Positions 52,230 to 61,571 are shown, counted from the stretch's first letter. The stretch is DNA of 64,000 bases from Streptomyces sp. sk2.1 (GCF_008120935.1 NZ_RDBO01000020.1:838277-902276), one strand, 5' to 3'. Translations and numbers: made by a program. Notes: generated by a model not told the origin, from the sequence alone.

Positions 52230-54020
52230 ATGGCCACCGAGGACTCCGAACGGGCCGGCACCCGGCCGCCGAGCACCGTCCGGTCACGACGCGGCGCCGC
52301 GTTCGCCATCTGGTACCTGCGCGTCGTCTCGTTCATCAATTTCCTGAGCGCCGTCTGGGTCACCCTCGGCAACGACCTGCGCCGCCACAACACCGCGAAC
52401 TACTTCACCCCGTACCTGCTCACGGCGGGCTTCTCCTCGGGCGTGGTCGCGCTCTTCCTGGCGATCACCATGCGCCGCCGCAAGCGGGCCGCGTGGATCG
52501 TGAACCTGGTGGTGAGCGGTCTGCTGCTGCTCCTGTTCGCCCTGGTGCTCATGTTCCCGGAGGTCCGGCAGTACCCGCAGAACTGGATCTCGCTGGCGCT
52601 GACCGCCGCCTTCGTCGGGGCGCTGCTCGTCGGCCGGCGCGAGTTCTACGCGAAGGGCGACCGGTCCAACCCGAAGCTGGCGGCCCTCGTCGCGATCGGC
52701 GGACTGTTGGTCACCTCGCTGCTCGCCGCGGGGCTGGTCGCCCTCACCAACACCGCGCACGACGAGCACCGGGCGACCTTCCTGGACCGGTGGCGCTACG
52801 GCGCCCTGCGACTGGTCTCGGTCGCCGACAACGACGCCGCCTTCCCCGGGATCACCACGCCCGGCTGGGTCGACGTCACCATCAACGTCCTCTCCACGCT
52901 GCTGCTGATCGCCGTCGTCTACGCGGCGTTCCGCTCCCGCCGGGCGGTCGACCCGATCACCCCCGAGGACGAGTCCCGGCTGCGGGCCCTGCTCGACCGG
53001 CACGGCGAACGCGACTCGCTGGGCTACTTCGCGCTGCGCCGGGAGAAGAGCGTCATCTGGTCCCCCACCGGGAAGGCCGCCGTCATGTACCGGGTGGTGG
53101 GCGGGGTCTCGCTCGCCTCCGGCGACCCCATCGGCGACCCCGAGGCGTGGCCGGGGGCGATCGGGCCGTGGCTGGCCGAGGCCCGTGAGCACGGCTGGGT
53201 CCCGGCGGCGATGGGGGTGAGCGAGGAGGGCGGCACCGTCTACGCCCGGCACGGCCTGGACGCCCTGGAGCTGGGCGACGAGGCGATCGTGGAGACCGCC
53301 GACTTCACCCTGGAGGGGCGGGCGATGCGCACCGTGCGCCAGGCGTACAACCGGGTGCGGCGCGCCGGGTACGAGGTGACCGTCCGCCGCCACGCCGACA
53401 TCCCCGAGGAGGAGATGGCCGAACTGGTGCGCCGGGCCGACGACTGGCGCGACGGGGCGACCGAGCGCGGCTTCTCGATGGCGCTGGGCCGGCTCGGCGA
53501 CCCGGCCGACGGGCGGTGCGTGATGCTCGAGTGCCGTGACGCCCCGGCCGCGGAGGGTGGTGCCCGGGGCGAGCTGCGGGCCGTGCTGAGCTTCGTCCCG
53601 TGGGGGCCGAACGGCCTCTCGCTGGACCTGATGCGCCGTGACCGGGACGCCGAGAACGGGCTGATGGAGTTCATGGTCATCGAGCTCCTCCAGCGGGCGG
53701 AGGAGATCGGGATCACCCAGGTCTCACTGAACTTCGCGATGTTCCGGTCGGTCTTCGAGAGGGGTTCGCGACTCGGTGCGGGACCGGTGCTGCGGCTGTG
53801 GCGTTCCCTGCTCGGCTTCTTCTCGCGCTGGTGGCAGATCGAGTCGTTGTACCGCGCCAACGCCAAGTACCGACCGATCTGGGAGCCGCGCTTCATGCTG
53901 TTCGAGAAGAGCTCCGACCTGCTGCGCATCGGCGTGGCGGCCGGGCGCGCCGAGGGGTTCCTGGAGGCGCCCGGCCTGCCCAAGTGGCTGCACCGCTCGC
54001 ATCTCGGGACGCGTGGATGA
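52230..54020 (+). CDS. MprF-like phosphatidylglycerol lysyltransferase-domain membrane protein
   Basis: A 596-residue protein with about six N-terminal helices (23-240) and a C-terminal DUF2156/MprF catalytic domain (about 255-580) with GNAT-like folds: YRVVGGVSLASGDPIG, NGLSLDLMRRDRDAENGLMEF and SLNFAMFRSVFERG are family motifs. Such enzymes move Lys or another amino acid from tRNA onto phosphatidylglycerol to alter envelope charge. The amino acid is inferred. Two starts are possible: ATG 52230 (GGAGAGG five bases before) and a leaderless ATG 52215 behind TATGAT (52201-52206). A membrane gene overlaps its stop (ATGA). Confidence 0.88.
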   Translation: MATEDSERAGTRPPSTVRSRRGAAFAIWYLRVVSFINFLSAVWVTLGNDLRRHNTANYFTPYLLTAGFSSGVVALFLAITMRRRKRAAWIVNLVVSGLLLLLFALVLMFPEVRQYPQNWISLALTAAFVGALLVGRREFYAKGDRSNPKLAALVAIGGLLVTSLLAAGLVALTNTAHDEHRATFLDRWRYGALRLVSVADNDAAFPGITTPGWVDVTINVLSTLLLIAVVYAAFRSRRAVDPITPEDESRLRALLDRHGERDSLGYFALRREKSVIWSPTGKAAVMYRVVGGVSLASGDPIGDPEAWPGAIGPWLAEAREHGWVPAAMGVSEEGGTVYARHGLDALELGDEAIVETADFTLEGRAMRTVRQAYNRVRRAGYEVTVRRHADIPEEEMAELVRRADDWRDGATERGFSMALGRLGDPADGRCVMLECRDAPAAEGGARGELRAVLSFVPWGPNGLSLDLMRRDRDAENGLMEFMVIELLQRAEEIGITQVSLNFAMFRSVFERGSRLGAGPVLRLWRSLLGFFSRWWQIESLYRANAKYRPIWEPRFMLFEKSSDLLRIGVAAGRAEGFLEAPGLPKWLHRSHLGTRG

Positions 54021-54679
54021 GAGCCGGGGGCCGGCTGCGCGCCGGGGCGCGGGCGGTCCCGTTGACGCTCGCCGCGGTCTGCCTGACGGCGCTGCTCCAT
54101 GTGGTGCAGCACCGTTCGTGGGGCTTCGGCGCGGTGCACGCCCTCGGGACGGTGCGGGCCGAGGACCCGCTGTGGGCGGCCCTGCTGCGCACCCCGCTGT
54201 CGCTGTTCGTGCCGGCGCTGGACCTGCCGGTGTGGGGTGCGCTGGCGCAGATCCTGGTGGTGTTCGGCATCGCCGAGGTCTGCCTGGGCCGGTGGCGCAC
54301 CCTGCTGATCGCGTACCTGGCGACGCTGGCCGGGACGCTGTACGCGCGGATCGGTGTCGCGCTCGGCCCGGACGGGCCGTTCGGGCTGCCCGCCTCCGAC
54401 GCCCGGGTCGCCGACACCGGGCCCTCGGCGGCGGTGGTCGGCCTGGCCGTGTACCTCTGCTGGACGTACCGGGCCCGGTTCACCGGCTGTCTGGTGGTCG
54501 GGGCGATGGTGGCCGAGGTGTTCGTCAAGGACAACCTGGCGGGCAAGGAGCACCTGGCGGCGATCGCCGCGGTGCTCGTGCTGTGCGTCCGTACGACCGT
54601 CCGGGCCCGGCCGCGCCGGGGTCAGGGCCCGCGTCCGGGGAGCGGCGTCCGGTCCGGCGCGCCGCCGATCAGGTCCTGA
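54017..54679 (+). CDS. rhomboid-like integral membrane protein
   Basis: A 220-residue polytopic protein with about six helices. TGPSAAVVGLAV looks like a rhomboid GxSx-type nucleophile segment and GKEHLAAIAAVLVL could carry the His. HVVQHRSWG and LAYLATLAGTLYARIG-like IAYLATLAGTLYARIG lie before them. Annotated relatives are called rhomboid-like; catalytic activity is unproven. It is coupled by ATGA to the MprF-like gene, so both probably work in the membrane together. Its last 58 bases overlap the convergent next gene. Confidence 0.75.
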   Translation: MRAGGRLRAGARAVPLTLAAVCLTALLHVVQHRSWGFGAVHALGTVRAEDPLWAALLRTPLSLFVPALDLPVWGALAQILVVFGIAEVCLGRWRTLLIAYLATLAGTLYARIGVALGPDGPFGLPASDARVADTGPSAAVVGLAVYLCWTYRARFTGCLVVGAMVAEVFVKDNLAGKEHLAAIAAVLVLCVRTTVRARPRRGQGPRPGSGVRSGAPPIRS

Positions 54680-55383
54680 AACCTGCGGCGGGGGCCCGCC
54701 CAGCGCACGTCGTGGTGGTAGGCGCGCAGCAGCGCGCGGGCGCGGGCGCGGTGGCGGTTCCGGTAGAAGCGCCTCGCCCACATGGAGGTCGGCCGGGCCA
54801 GCCGGAGCGCCCCGACCAGCGCGACGAACGGGACGAGGGCGCCGATGACCGCGAGCCGCGCCTTGCCCTTGAAGAGGGCGATCAGCACGAAGCCGAAGTT
54901 GACGACCATGGTCAGGATCACGCCGAGCCGGTCCTGCTGCTCGTCGCTGCTCAGCTCGTTCACGCCCAGCGGCGAGAACCCGGCCAGGACCAGCAGCACC
55001 AGTGCGGCGGTGAGGACCACGACCTCCACGCTCCGCCGCCCCTCCTCGGTCCAGTACACGTCGTCGAGGTAGAGGATCAGGGCGAACTCGTCCAGCACCA
55101 GTCCCGCGCCCACGCCGAAGACCACCGCGCAGATCCCCGCCCCGAGGCCGTGGCGCCCGCTGGCGACCGCGCCGAACCCGCCGATCACGCTCAGCACCAC
55201 TCCGGGGACGACGTGGTGGATGTGCATCCCGCCGGGCGTGATGTTGCGGAACGGGCCCTTCCCGGCCCGGATCATCCGGGTGACGAACCGGGTGACGGCG
55301 AAGGTGAGCACGAAGGCGGCCAGGGCGAGCAGCAGGGGCACTTTCCCCGGCTCGACGATGTTCCGTTCGAACCAGTGACCCAT
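54622..55383 (-). CDS. conserved polytopic membrane protein of unknown function
   Basis: A 253-residue protein with about seven hydrophobic segments. Motifs GMHIHHVVPGVVLSVIGG and LVLDEFALILYLDDVYWTEE carry conserved His and Asp/Glu in or near the membrane, which hint at a metal-dependent membrane enzyme. I do not recognise the family. The C-terminus is basic (FYRNRHRARARALLRAYHHD). The ATG at 55383 is eight bases after GGGAG. Its 3' end overlaps that of the rhomboid-like gene on the other strand by 58 bases. Confidence 0.8.
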   Translation of the reverse strand: MGHWFERNIVEPGKVPLLLALAAFVLTFAVTRFVTRMIRAGKGPFRNITPGGMHIHHVVPGVVLSVIGGFGAVASGRHGLGAGICAVVFGVGAGLVLDEFALILYLDDVYWTEEGRRSVEVVVLTAALVLLVLAGFSPLGVNELSSDEQQDRLGVILTMVVNFGFVLIALFKGKARLAVIGALVPFVALVGALRLARPTSMWARRFYRNRHRARARALLRAYHHDVRWAGPRRRFQDLIGGAPDRTPLPGRGP

Positions 55384-55498
55384 GCCACCCACTCCCGATA
55401 TGCCGCGCCTGCGGAGGCTTATCCCGACATGGGCAATCTATCGGCCGACGGCACCGATTAGCCTGCGCGCCGTGACCTCCCTGAACAGCCACGGCGTG

Positions 55499-55587
55499 CG
55501 TTTCGCCTTCGGCACCCTGACGGTGCTTCCCGTCCGCGTCACCCGCTGGGACCGCGGGGCCGCCCGTGCCGGAATGCTGTGCGCGCC
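55499..55587 (+). repeat. left arm of 89-bp perfect inverted repeat in cobS
   Basis: The native copy; it begins CGTTTCGCCTTCGGCACCCT and encodes the first conserved CobS segment. It is exactly complementary to 55988-56076, with 400 bp between the arms. Confidence 0.95.
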
Positions 55588-55987
55588 GCTCGCCGGTCTC
55601 GTCGTGGGGCTCGCCGCCGCGCTGCCCGGCGTCGCGTCGCTGCTGCTCGGCGCGGGTCCGCTGCTCGCCGCGGTGATCTCGGCCGCCGTGCCCGCGGTGC
55701 TGACCCGGGGGCTGCATCTGGACGGTCTGGCGGACACCGCGGACGGCCTGGGCAGCGGCAAGCCGGCGGGCGACGCCCTGCGGATCATGAAGCAGTCGGA
55801 CATCGGGCCGTTCGGGGTGATCACCCTGCTGTTCGTGCTGCTGGCCCAGGTCGCGGCCCTGTACGAGCTGTACGGGCGGGGCTGGGCGTACGGCGCGGCG
55901 GCGGCGGTCGCGGCGGCGGTCACGGCCCGGCTGGTGCTCACCCTGGCGTCCCGCCGGGGCGTGCCGCCGGCCCGTCCGGAGGGGCTG

Positions 55988-56076
55988 GGCGCGCACAGCA
56001 TTCCGGCACGGGCGGCCCCGCGGTCCCAGCGGGTGACGCGGACGGGAAGCACCGTCAGGGTGCCGAAGGCGAAACG
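55988..56076 (-). repeat. right arm of 89-bp perfect inverted repeat in cobS
   Basis: The inverted copy; read on the minus strand it begins CGTTTCGCCTTCGGCACCCT. Identity with the left arm is complete over 89 bases and stops sharply at both ends. Confidence 0.95.
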
Positions 56077-56280
56077 GTCGCGGGCTGCGCGGGGGCCGGG
56101 GCGCTCCTCGGCGGGTACGGGGCGCCGCACCACGCGCTGGCCGCGCTGACCGCGCTCGGTGCGGCCGAACTCCTGCTGCGGCACTGCGTGCGGCGCTTCG
56201 GCGGGGTGACCGGCGATGTCTTCGGCGCCCTGGCGGAGACCGCGGCGACGGCGGCCCTGGTGGTCCTGGCGCTCGGCTGA

Positions 56281-56590
56281 GACATGTCCGGATCGTGCCG
56301 CGTCCGAATCGTGCCGCGTCCGCGTGCGCCCGGGAGGTCCGCCGCGAGGTCCGGGCCTCCGGCACGGCCCGTTCCGTGCCCCGTCGGGCCCGTGCGGGCC
56401 CCGGAGCGGCCGTCCGGGGGCGAAGCCTTCACGCCACGGGGCCCCACGGGCGGCCCGCCGCCGTGATCCCGCAGCAAGGGCGCGCGTAGGCTCATTACCG
56501 GCACATTGCGGCGCCGTCTACGATGCGCCGGGCACGGTCGGCCCACCCATCGACCGACAACGAACTCAACGGAAGCGAGATTTCACCACC
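56281..56590 (+). other. 310-base gap between cobS and pepA
   Basis: No gene seen. It begins with two tandem 16-bp units (56286-56301 and 56302-56317, GTCCGRATCGTGCCGC). A weak promoter candidate for pepA is TTACCG (56495-56500), 18 bases, TACGAT (56519-56524). Confidence 0.5.
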
Positions 56591-58135
56591 GTGACTGCTC
56601 TCACTCTCAGCACTGCCGGTGCGGCGACGCTGCGCGCCGACGCACTCGTCGTGGGCGTCGCCAAGGGTTCCAAGGGGCCGGTCCTCGCACCGGGCGCCGA
56701 GGCCGTGGACAAGGCGTTCGACGGAAAGCTCGCCACCGTCCTGGAAGCCCTGGGCGCCACGGGTGCCGAGGGCGAGGTGACCAAGCTCCCCGCACCCGAC
56801 GGCCTCAAGGTCCCGGTCGTCATCGCGGTCGGCCTCGGCTCCGCGCCGGAGAAGGGCGGGGCGTACGACGCCGAGGCGCTGCGCCGGGCCGCGGGCTCCG
56901 CCGCCCGGGTCCTGGCCGGGGCGAAGAAGGCCGGCTTCGCGCTACCCCTCGCGTCCGCCGGGGACGCCGGGGCGGTCGCCGAGGGCGCGCTCCTCGGCGC
57001 GTACGCCTTCACCGCGTACCAGGGCGGCGAGGACAAGCTCGCGCCCAAGGGCAAGAAGAACGGCAACGGCCCCAAGCTCCCGCTGGCCGAGGTCGCCCTG
57101 CTCGGCGGCAAGCCGCGCGACAAGGCGTTCAAGGCGGCCGTCGAGCGCGCCACCGCGGTCACCGAGGAGATCAACCGCGCCCGCGACCTGATCAACACCC
57201 CGCCGAACGACCTGTACCCCGAGTCCTTCGCCGCCGTGGCCACCGCCGCGGGCAAGGAGCACGGCATCAAGGTGCAGGTCCTCGACGAGAAGGCGCTCGT
57301 CAAGGGCGGCTACGGCGGTCTGCTGGGCGTCGGCCAGGGCTCGTCCCACGGCCCGCGCCTGGTGAAGCTCGCCTACACGCACCCGAAGGCGGAGAAGACC
57401 CTGGCCCTGGTCGGCAAGGGCATCACCTACGACTCGGGCGGCATCTCGCTGAAGCCGGCCGGCCACAACGAGACGATGAAGTGCGACATGAGCGGTGCCG
57501 CCGCCGTGTTCGCCGCCGTCGTCGCGGCCGCCCGCCTGGGCCTCCAGGTCAACGTCACCGGCTGGCTGGCGCTCGCCGAGAACATGCCGTCGGGCAACGC
57601 CACCCGCCCCGGTGACGTGCTGCGCATGTACAGCGGCAAGACCGTCGAGGTCCTCAACACGGACGCCGAGGGCCGGCTCGTCCTCGCCGACGCGCTGACC
57701 CGGGCCTCCGAGGAGAAGCCGGACGCGATCGTCGACGTGGCGACCCTGACCGGCGCGATGGTGCTGGCGCTGGGCAACCGCACCTTCGGCATCATGGCGA
57801 ACGACGACGCCTTCCGGACCTCGATCCACGAGATCGCCGATGAGGTCGGCGAGGCGTCCTGGCCGATGCCGCTCCCCGCCGACCTGCGCAAGGGCATGGA
57901 CTCCCCGACCGCCGACATCGCCAACATGGGCGAGCGGATGGGCGGCGGCCTGGTGGCCGGCCTGTTCCTGCAGGAGTTCGTGGGCGAGGGCATCACCTGG
58001 GCGCACCTGGACATCGCGGGCCCGGCCTTCCACGAGGGCGCGCCGTACGGCTACACGCCCAAGGGCGGCACCGGTTCCGCCGTCCGCACGCTGGTCGGGC
58101 TGGCCGAGCGCACCGCCGCCGGGGACCTCGGCTGA
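56591..58135 (+). CDS. pepA: leucyl aminopeptidase (M17 family)
   Basis: A 514-residue cytosolic dizinc aminopeptidase releasing N-terminal amino acids from peptides. The catalytic C-terminal domain has VGKGITYDSGGISLKP, the metal-ligand run KCDMSGAAAVFA, the signature NTDAEGRLVLADAL and the final ligand region. The N-terminal domain (1-180) is the usual macro-like regulatory half. The GTG at 56591 has GGAAGCGAG upstream. Length matches the family. The same gene (pepB) sits beside the E2 gene in mycobacteria. Confidence 0.95.
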   Translation: MTALTLSTAGAATLRADALVVGVAKGSKGPVLAPGAEAVDKAFDGKLATVLEALGATGAEGEVTKLPAPDGLKVPVVIAVGLGSAPEKGGAYDAEALRRAAGSAARVLAGAKKAGFALPLASAGDAGAVAEGALLGAYAFTAYQGGEDKLAPKGKKNGNGPKLPLAEVALLGGKPRDKAFKAAVERATAVTEEINRARDLINTPPNDLYPESFAAVATAAGKEHGIKVQVLDEKALVKGGYGGLLGVGQGSSHGPRLVKLAYTHPKAEKTLALVGKGITYDSGGISLKPAGHNETMKCDMSGAAAVFAAVVAAARLGLQVNVTGWLALAENMPSGNATRPGDVLRMYSGKTVEVLNTDAEGRLVLADALTRASEEKPDAIVDVATLTGAMVLALGNRTFGIMANDDAFRTSIHEIADEVGEASWPMPLPADLRKGMDSPTADIANMGERMGGGLVAGLFLQEFVGEGITWAHLDIAGPAFHEGAPYGYTPKGGTGSAVRTLVGLAERTAAGDLG

Positions 58136-58153
58136 TCCCCTCAGCGACGTGCG

Positions 58154-58185
58154 GTACGGCCCCGGGCATACGTCCGGGGCCGTAC
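58154..58185 (+). terminator. terminator hairpin after pepA
   Basis: GTACGGCCCCGG (58154-58165) pairs with CCGGGGCCGTAC (58174-58185), 18 bases past the pepA stop. Confidence 0.7.
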
Positions 58186-58530
58186 GCGTTGCCTCCCACG
58201 GTGCCGTCGTACGGATCCGGCGGGGTTTCGCTCTGGACGAAATCAGCGTTCCCGCCCGTCTCCCGCGCCGGCCTTCCCGGGCGGCACCGCACACCCGGAA
58301 TCACCCCCGCTCCCTACTTCGCGGTAACCCATCGGGACGGATGATCGTCCGCCCCGGACCCGGGCCCCGCGTCCCGCCGACCGTCAACAAGTGCGAAGAT
58401 GGGTTCTCGGCAGGACAGGGCCCCCACCACAGGGCCGACATAACACAAAGCGGCCGAACACCAGCCGACCGGCCGGTCATCCCCCAGCGACGGGGCCCGG
58501 CGTACGGCGCACATGCATGGAGGACGTGAC
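58186..58530 (+). other. 345-base gap upstream of lpdA
   Basis: No gene or recognisable riboswitch seen. The segment 58380-58470 is the least GC-rich part and probably holds the lpdA promoter, but I cannot assign -35 and -10 boxes. Confidence 0.3.
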
Positions 58531-59919
58531 GTGGCGAACGACGCCAGCACCGTTTTCGACCTAGTGATCCTCGGCGGTGGTAGCGGCGGTTACGCCGCGG
58601 CCCTGCGCGGAGCGCAGCTGGGCCTGGACGTCGCTCTGATCGAGAAGGGCAAGGTCGGCGGCACCTGCCTGCACAACGGCTGCATCCCCACGAAGGCCCT
58701 GCTGCACGCGGGCGAGATCGCCGACCAGGCGCGCGAGTCCGAGCAGTTCGGTGTCAAGGCCACCTTCGAGGGCATCGACATCGAGGCCGTCCACAAGTAC
58801 AAGGACGACGTGATCTCCGGCCTGTACAAGGGCCTGCAGGGACTCATCGCCTCGCGCAAGGTCACCTACATCGAGGGCGAGGGCCGGCTCTCCTCCCCCA
58901 CCTCGGTGGACGTGAACGGCCAGCGCATCCAGGGCCGCCACGTGCTGCTCGCGACCGGCTCCGTGCCGAAGTCGCTGCCGGGCCTGGAGATCGACGGCAA
59001 CCGCATCATCTCCTCGGACCACGCGCTGAAGCTGGACCGCGTCCCGAAGTCCGCGATCGTGCTGGGCGGCGGCGTCATCGGCGTCGAGTTCGCCTCGGCG
59101 TGGACGTCCTTCGGCACCCAGGTCACGATCATCGAGGGCCTGAAGCACCTCGTCCCGGTCGAGGACGAGAACAGCTCGAAGCTTCTTGAGCGCGCCTTCC
59201 GCAAGCGCGGCATCAAGTTCAACCTCGGCACGTTCTTCCAGAGCGCCGAGTACACGCAGGACGGCGTCCGCGTGACCCTCGCCGACGGCAAGACCTTCGA
59301 GGCCGAGGTGCTGCTGGTCGCCATCGGCCGCGGCCCGGTCTCGCAGGGCCTGGGCTACGAGGAGGCCGGGGTCGCGATGGACCGCGGCTACGTCCTCGTC
59401 GACGAGTACATGCAGACCAACGTGCCGACCATCTCGGCCGTGGGCGACCTGGTCCCGACGCTCCAGCTCGCGCACGTCGGCTTCGCGGAGGGCATCCTGG
59501 TCGCGGAGCGGCTGGCCGGTCTGAAGACCGTTCCGATCGACTACGACGGTGTCCCCCGGGTGACGTACTGCCACCCCGAGGTCGCCTCCGTGGGCATCAC
59601 CGAGGCCAAGGCCAAGGAGCTCTACGGCGCGGACAAGGTCGTCGCTCTGAAGTACAACCTCGCGGGCAACGGCAAGAGCAAGATCCTCAAGACCGCGGGC
59701 GAGATCAAGCTCGTCCAGGTCAAGGACGGTGCCGTGGTCGGCGTCCACATGGTCGGTGACCGGATGGGCGAGCAGGTCGGCGAAGCCCAGCTGATCTACA
59801 ACTGGGAGGCGCTGCCCGCCGAGGTCGCGCAGCTCATCCACGCCCACCCGACCCAGAACGAGGCGATGGGCGAGGCCCACCTGGCGCTGGCCGGGAAGCC
59901 CCTCCACTCCCACGACTGA
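58531..59919 (+). CDS. lpdA: dihydrolipoyl dehydrogenase (E3)
   Basis: A 462-residue FAD enzyme that reoxidises the lipoyl arms of the pyruvate and 2-oxoglutarate dehydrogenase complexes with NAD. The FAD loop ILGGGSGGYAAAL is at 13-25, the redox disulfide is C46/C51 in GGTCLHNGCIPT, the NAD loop is VLGGGVIGVEFAS near 185, and the catalytic His-Glu pair lies in HAHPTQNEAMGEAH. The GTG at 58531 is seven bases after GGAGGA; an ATG six codons earlier overlaps that site. sucB follows after 62 bases in the same direction. Confidence 0.95.
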   Translation: MANDASTVFDLVILGGGSGGYAAALRGAQLGLDVALIEKGKVGGTCLHNGCIPTKALLHAGEIADQARESEQFGVKATFEGIDIEAVHKYKDDVISGLYKGLQGLIASRKVTYIEGEGRLSSPTSVDVNGQRIQGRHVLLATGSVPKSLPGLEIDGNRIISSDHALKLDRVPKSAIVLGGGVIGVEFASAWTSFGTQVTIIEGLKHLVPVEDENSSKLLERAFRKRGIKFNLGTFFQSAEYTQDGVRVTLADGKTFEAEVLLVAIGRGPVSQGLGYEEAGVAMDRGYVLVDEYMQTNVPTISAVGDLVPTLQLAHVGFAEGILVAERLAGLKTVPIDYDGVPRVTYCHPEVASVGITEAKAKELYGADKVVALKYNLAGNGKSKILKTAGEIKLVQVKDGAVVGVHMVGDRMGEQVGEAQLIYNWEALPAEVAQLIHAHPTQNEAMGEAHLALAGKPLHSHD

Positions 59920-59981
59920 CCCGGTCGACCGGGCGCGACGACCGACCCACTTCCGCACTTTCGTAAGGAGCAACCGAAACC

Positions 59982-61543
59982 ATGTCGGTTTCCGTAACCC
60001 TTCCGGCGCTCGGTGAGAGCGTCACCGAGGGCACTGTCACCCGCTGGCTGAAGGCCGAGGGCGAGCGCGTCGAGGCCGACGAGCCGTTGCTCGAGGTCTC
60101 GACCGACAAGGTCGACACCGAGATCCCGGCCCCCGCCGCCGGCATCCTCGCCGCCATCAAGGTCGCCGAGGACGAGACCGTCGAGGTCGGCGCCGAGCTG
60201 GCCGTCATCGACGACGGCACGGGCGCGCCCGCCGCCGCACCGGCCGGTGGCGCCGCCGGTACCGACGTCGTCCTGCCGGCGCTCGGCGAGAGCGTCACCG
60301 AGGGCACCGTCACCCGCTGGCTGAAGGAGGTCGGCGAGGAGGTCACGGAGGACGAGCCCCTCCTGGAGGTCTCCACGGACAAGGTCGACACCGAGATCCC
60401 GGCCCCGGTCTCCGGCACGCTGCTGGAGATCGTGGTCGCCGAGGACGAGACCGCCGAGGTCGGCGCCAAGCTCGCCGTCATCGGTGCCGCCGGTGCCGCT
60501 CCGGCGGCCGCCCCTGCCCCGGCAGCCCCGGCACCCGCCGCGGCTCCTGCCCTCCGGCGCCCGTCGCCGCCCCGGCCCCGGTCGCCCCGGCCGCGCCCTC
60601 CGGCGACGACGGCGCGTACGTCACGCCGCTGGTCCGCAAGCTCGCCGCCGAGAACGGCGTCGACCTGGGCGCGGTCAAGGGCACCGGCGTCGGTGGCCGC
60701 ATCCGCAAGCAGGACGTCGTCGCCGCCGCGGAGGCCGCCAGGGCCGCCGCAGCCGCTCCGGCCCCCGTCGCCGCCGCCGCTCCGACCGCCGCCTCGAAGG
60801 CGCCGAAGCTGGAGGCGTCCCCGCTGCGCGGTCAGACGGTCAAGATGACCCGCATGCGCAAGGTCATCGGCGAGAACATGATGAAGGCCCTGCACTCGCA
60901 GGCCCAGCTGACCTCGGTCGTCGAGGTCGACGTCACCAAGCTGATGAAGCTGCGCGCCCGTGCCAAGGACGCGTTCGCGGCCCGCGAGGGCGTCAAGCTG
61001 TCCCCGATGCCGTTCTACGTCAAGGCGGCGGCCCAGGCGCTGAAGGCCCACCCGGTCATCAACGCCCGGATCAACGAGGACGAGGGCACCATCACGTACT
61101 TCGACTCGGAGAACATCGGCATCGCCGTGGACGCCGAGAAGGGTCTGATGACGCCGGTCATCAAGGGTGCGGGCGACCTGAACATCGCCGGCATCTCGAA
61201 GAAGACCGCCGAGCTGGCCGGCAAGGCCCGCGGCGGCGGCCTGACGCCGGACGACATGTCCGGTGCCACCTTCACCATCAGCAACACCGGTTCGCGCGGT
61301 GCGCTGTTCGACACCGTCATCGTGCCCCCGAACCAGGCAGCCATCCTGGGCATCGGTGCCACGGTCAAGCGCCCGGCGGTCATCGAGACCGAGGAGGGCA
61401 CCGTCATCGGTGTCCGCGACATGACGTACCTGTCGCTCTCCTACGACCACCGTCTGGTGGACGGCGCGGACGCCGCCCGTTACCTGACCGCGGTCAAGGC
61501 GATCCTGGAGGCCGGTGAGTTCGAGGTCGAGCTCGGCCTCTGA
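59982..61543 (+). pseudogene. sucB: 2-oxoglutarate dehydrogenase E2 (dihydrolipoamide succinyltransferase) with a one-base frameshift
   Basis: E2 of the 2-oxoglutarate dehydrogenase complex. Two lipoyl domains (lipoyl Lys K43 and K134, both in [12 protein letters not shown]) and an Ala/Pro linker read in one frame from ATG 59982. At 60549-60553 (gCCCt) the frame is lost: with one more C it would run on as [19 protein letters not shown] into the subunit-binding domain ([20 protein letters not shown]) and the catalytic domain ending with SYDHRLVDGADA. As written, the first frame ends at 60848 and the catalytic part starts in another frame. Because the enzyme is central, a missed base in a C run is the likelier cause than gene loss. 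Confidence 0.88.
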
Positions 61544-61571
61544 GCACCACCGCTGTAACCAGCCTCACCAG

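Larger units (their letters stand above)
55472..56280 (+). pseudogene. cobS: cobS (adenosylcobinamide-GDP ribazoletransferase) disrupted by an inverted copy of its own 5' end
   Basis: CobS joins adenosylcobinamide-GDP and alpha-ribazole(-phosphate) in the membrane, the last step served by cobU and cobT upstream. Residues 1-172 from GTG 55472 are normal (RFAFGTLTVLPVRVTRWD, GLHLDGLADTADGLGSG, MKQSDIGPFGVITLL, PARPEGLG). At 55988 the sequence turns into an exact reverse copy of 55499-55587, and CobS resumes at 56077 in another frame (AELLLRHCVRRFGGVTGDVF... to the stop at 56280). The first frame itself ends at 56149 after ~54 unrelated residues. About 20-30 internal residues are lost, so the product is probably inactive unless the sequence is misassembled. 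A TAGCCT box seven bases before the start suggests a leaderless message. Confidence 0.85.

Noticed and set aside
55499-56076. The cobS inverted repeat as ends of an insertion sequence
   Set aside because: The 400 bp between the arms encode ordinary CobS, there is no transposase and no target duplication.
60845-61543. The catalytic half of E2 as a separate gene
   Set aside because: The ATG at 60845 lies inside the conserved catalytic domain, and the upstream reading in this frame continues smoothly into the subunit-binding domain.
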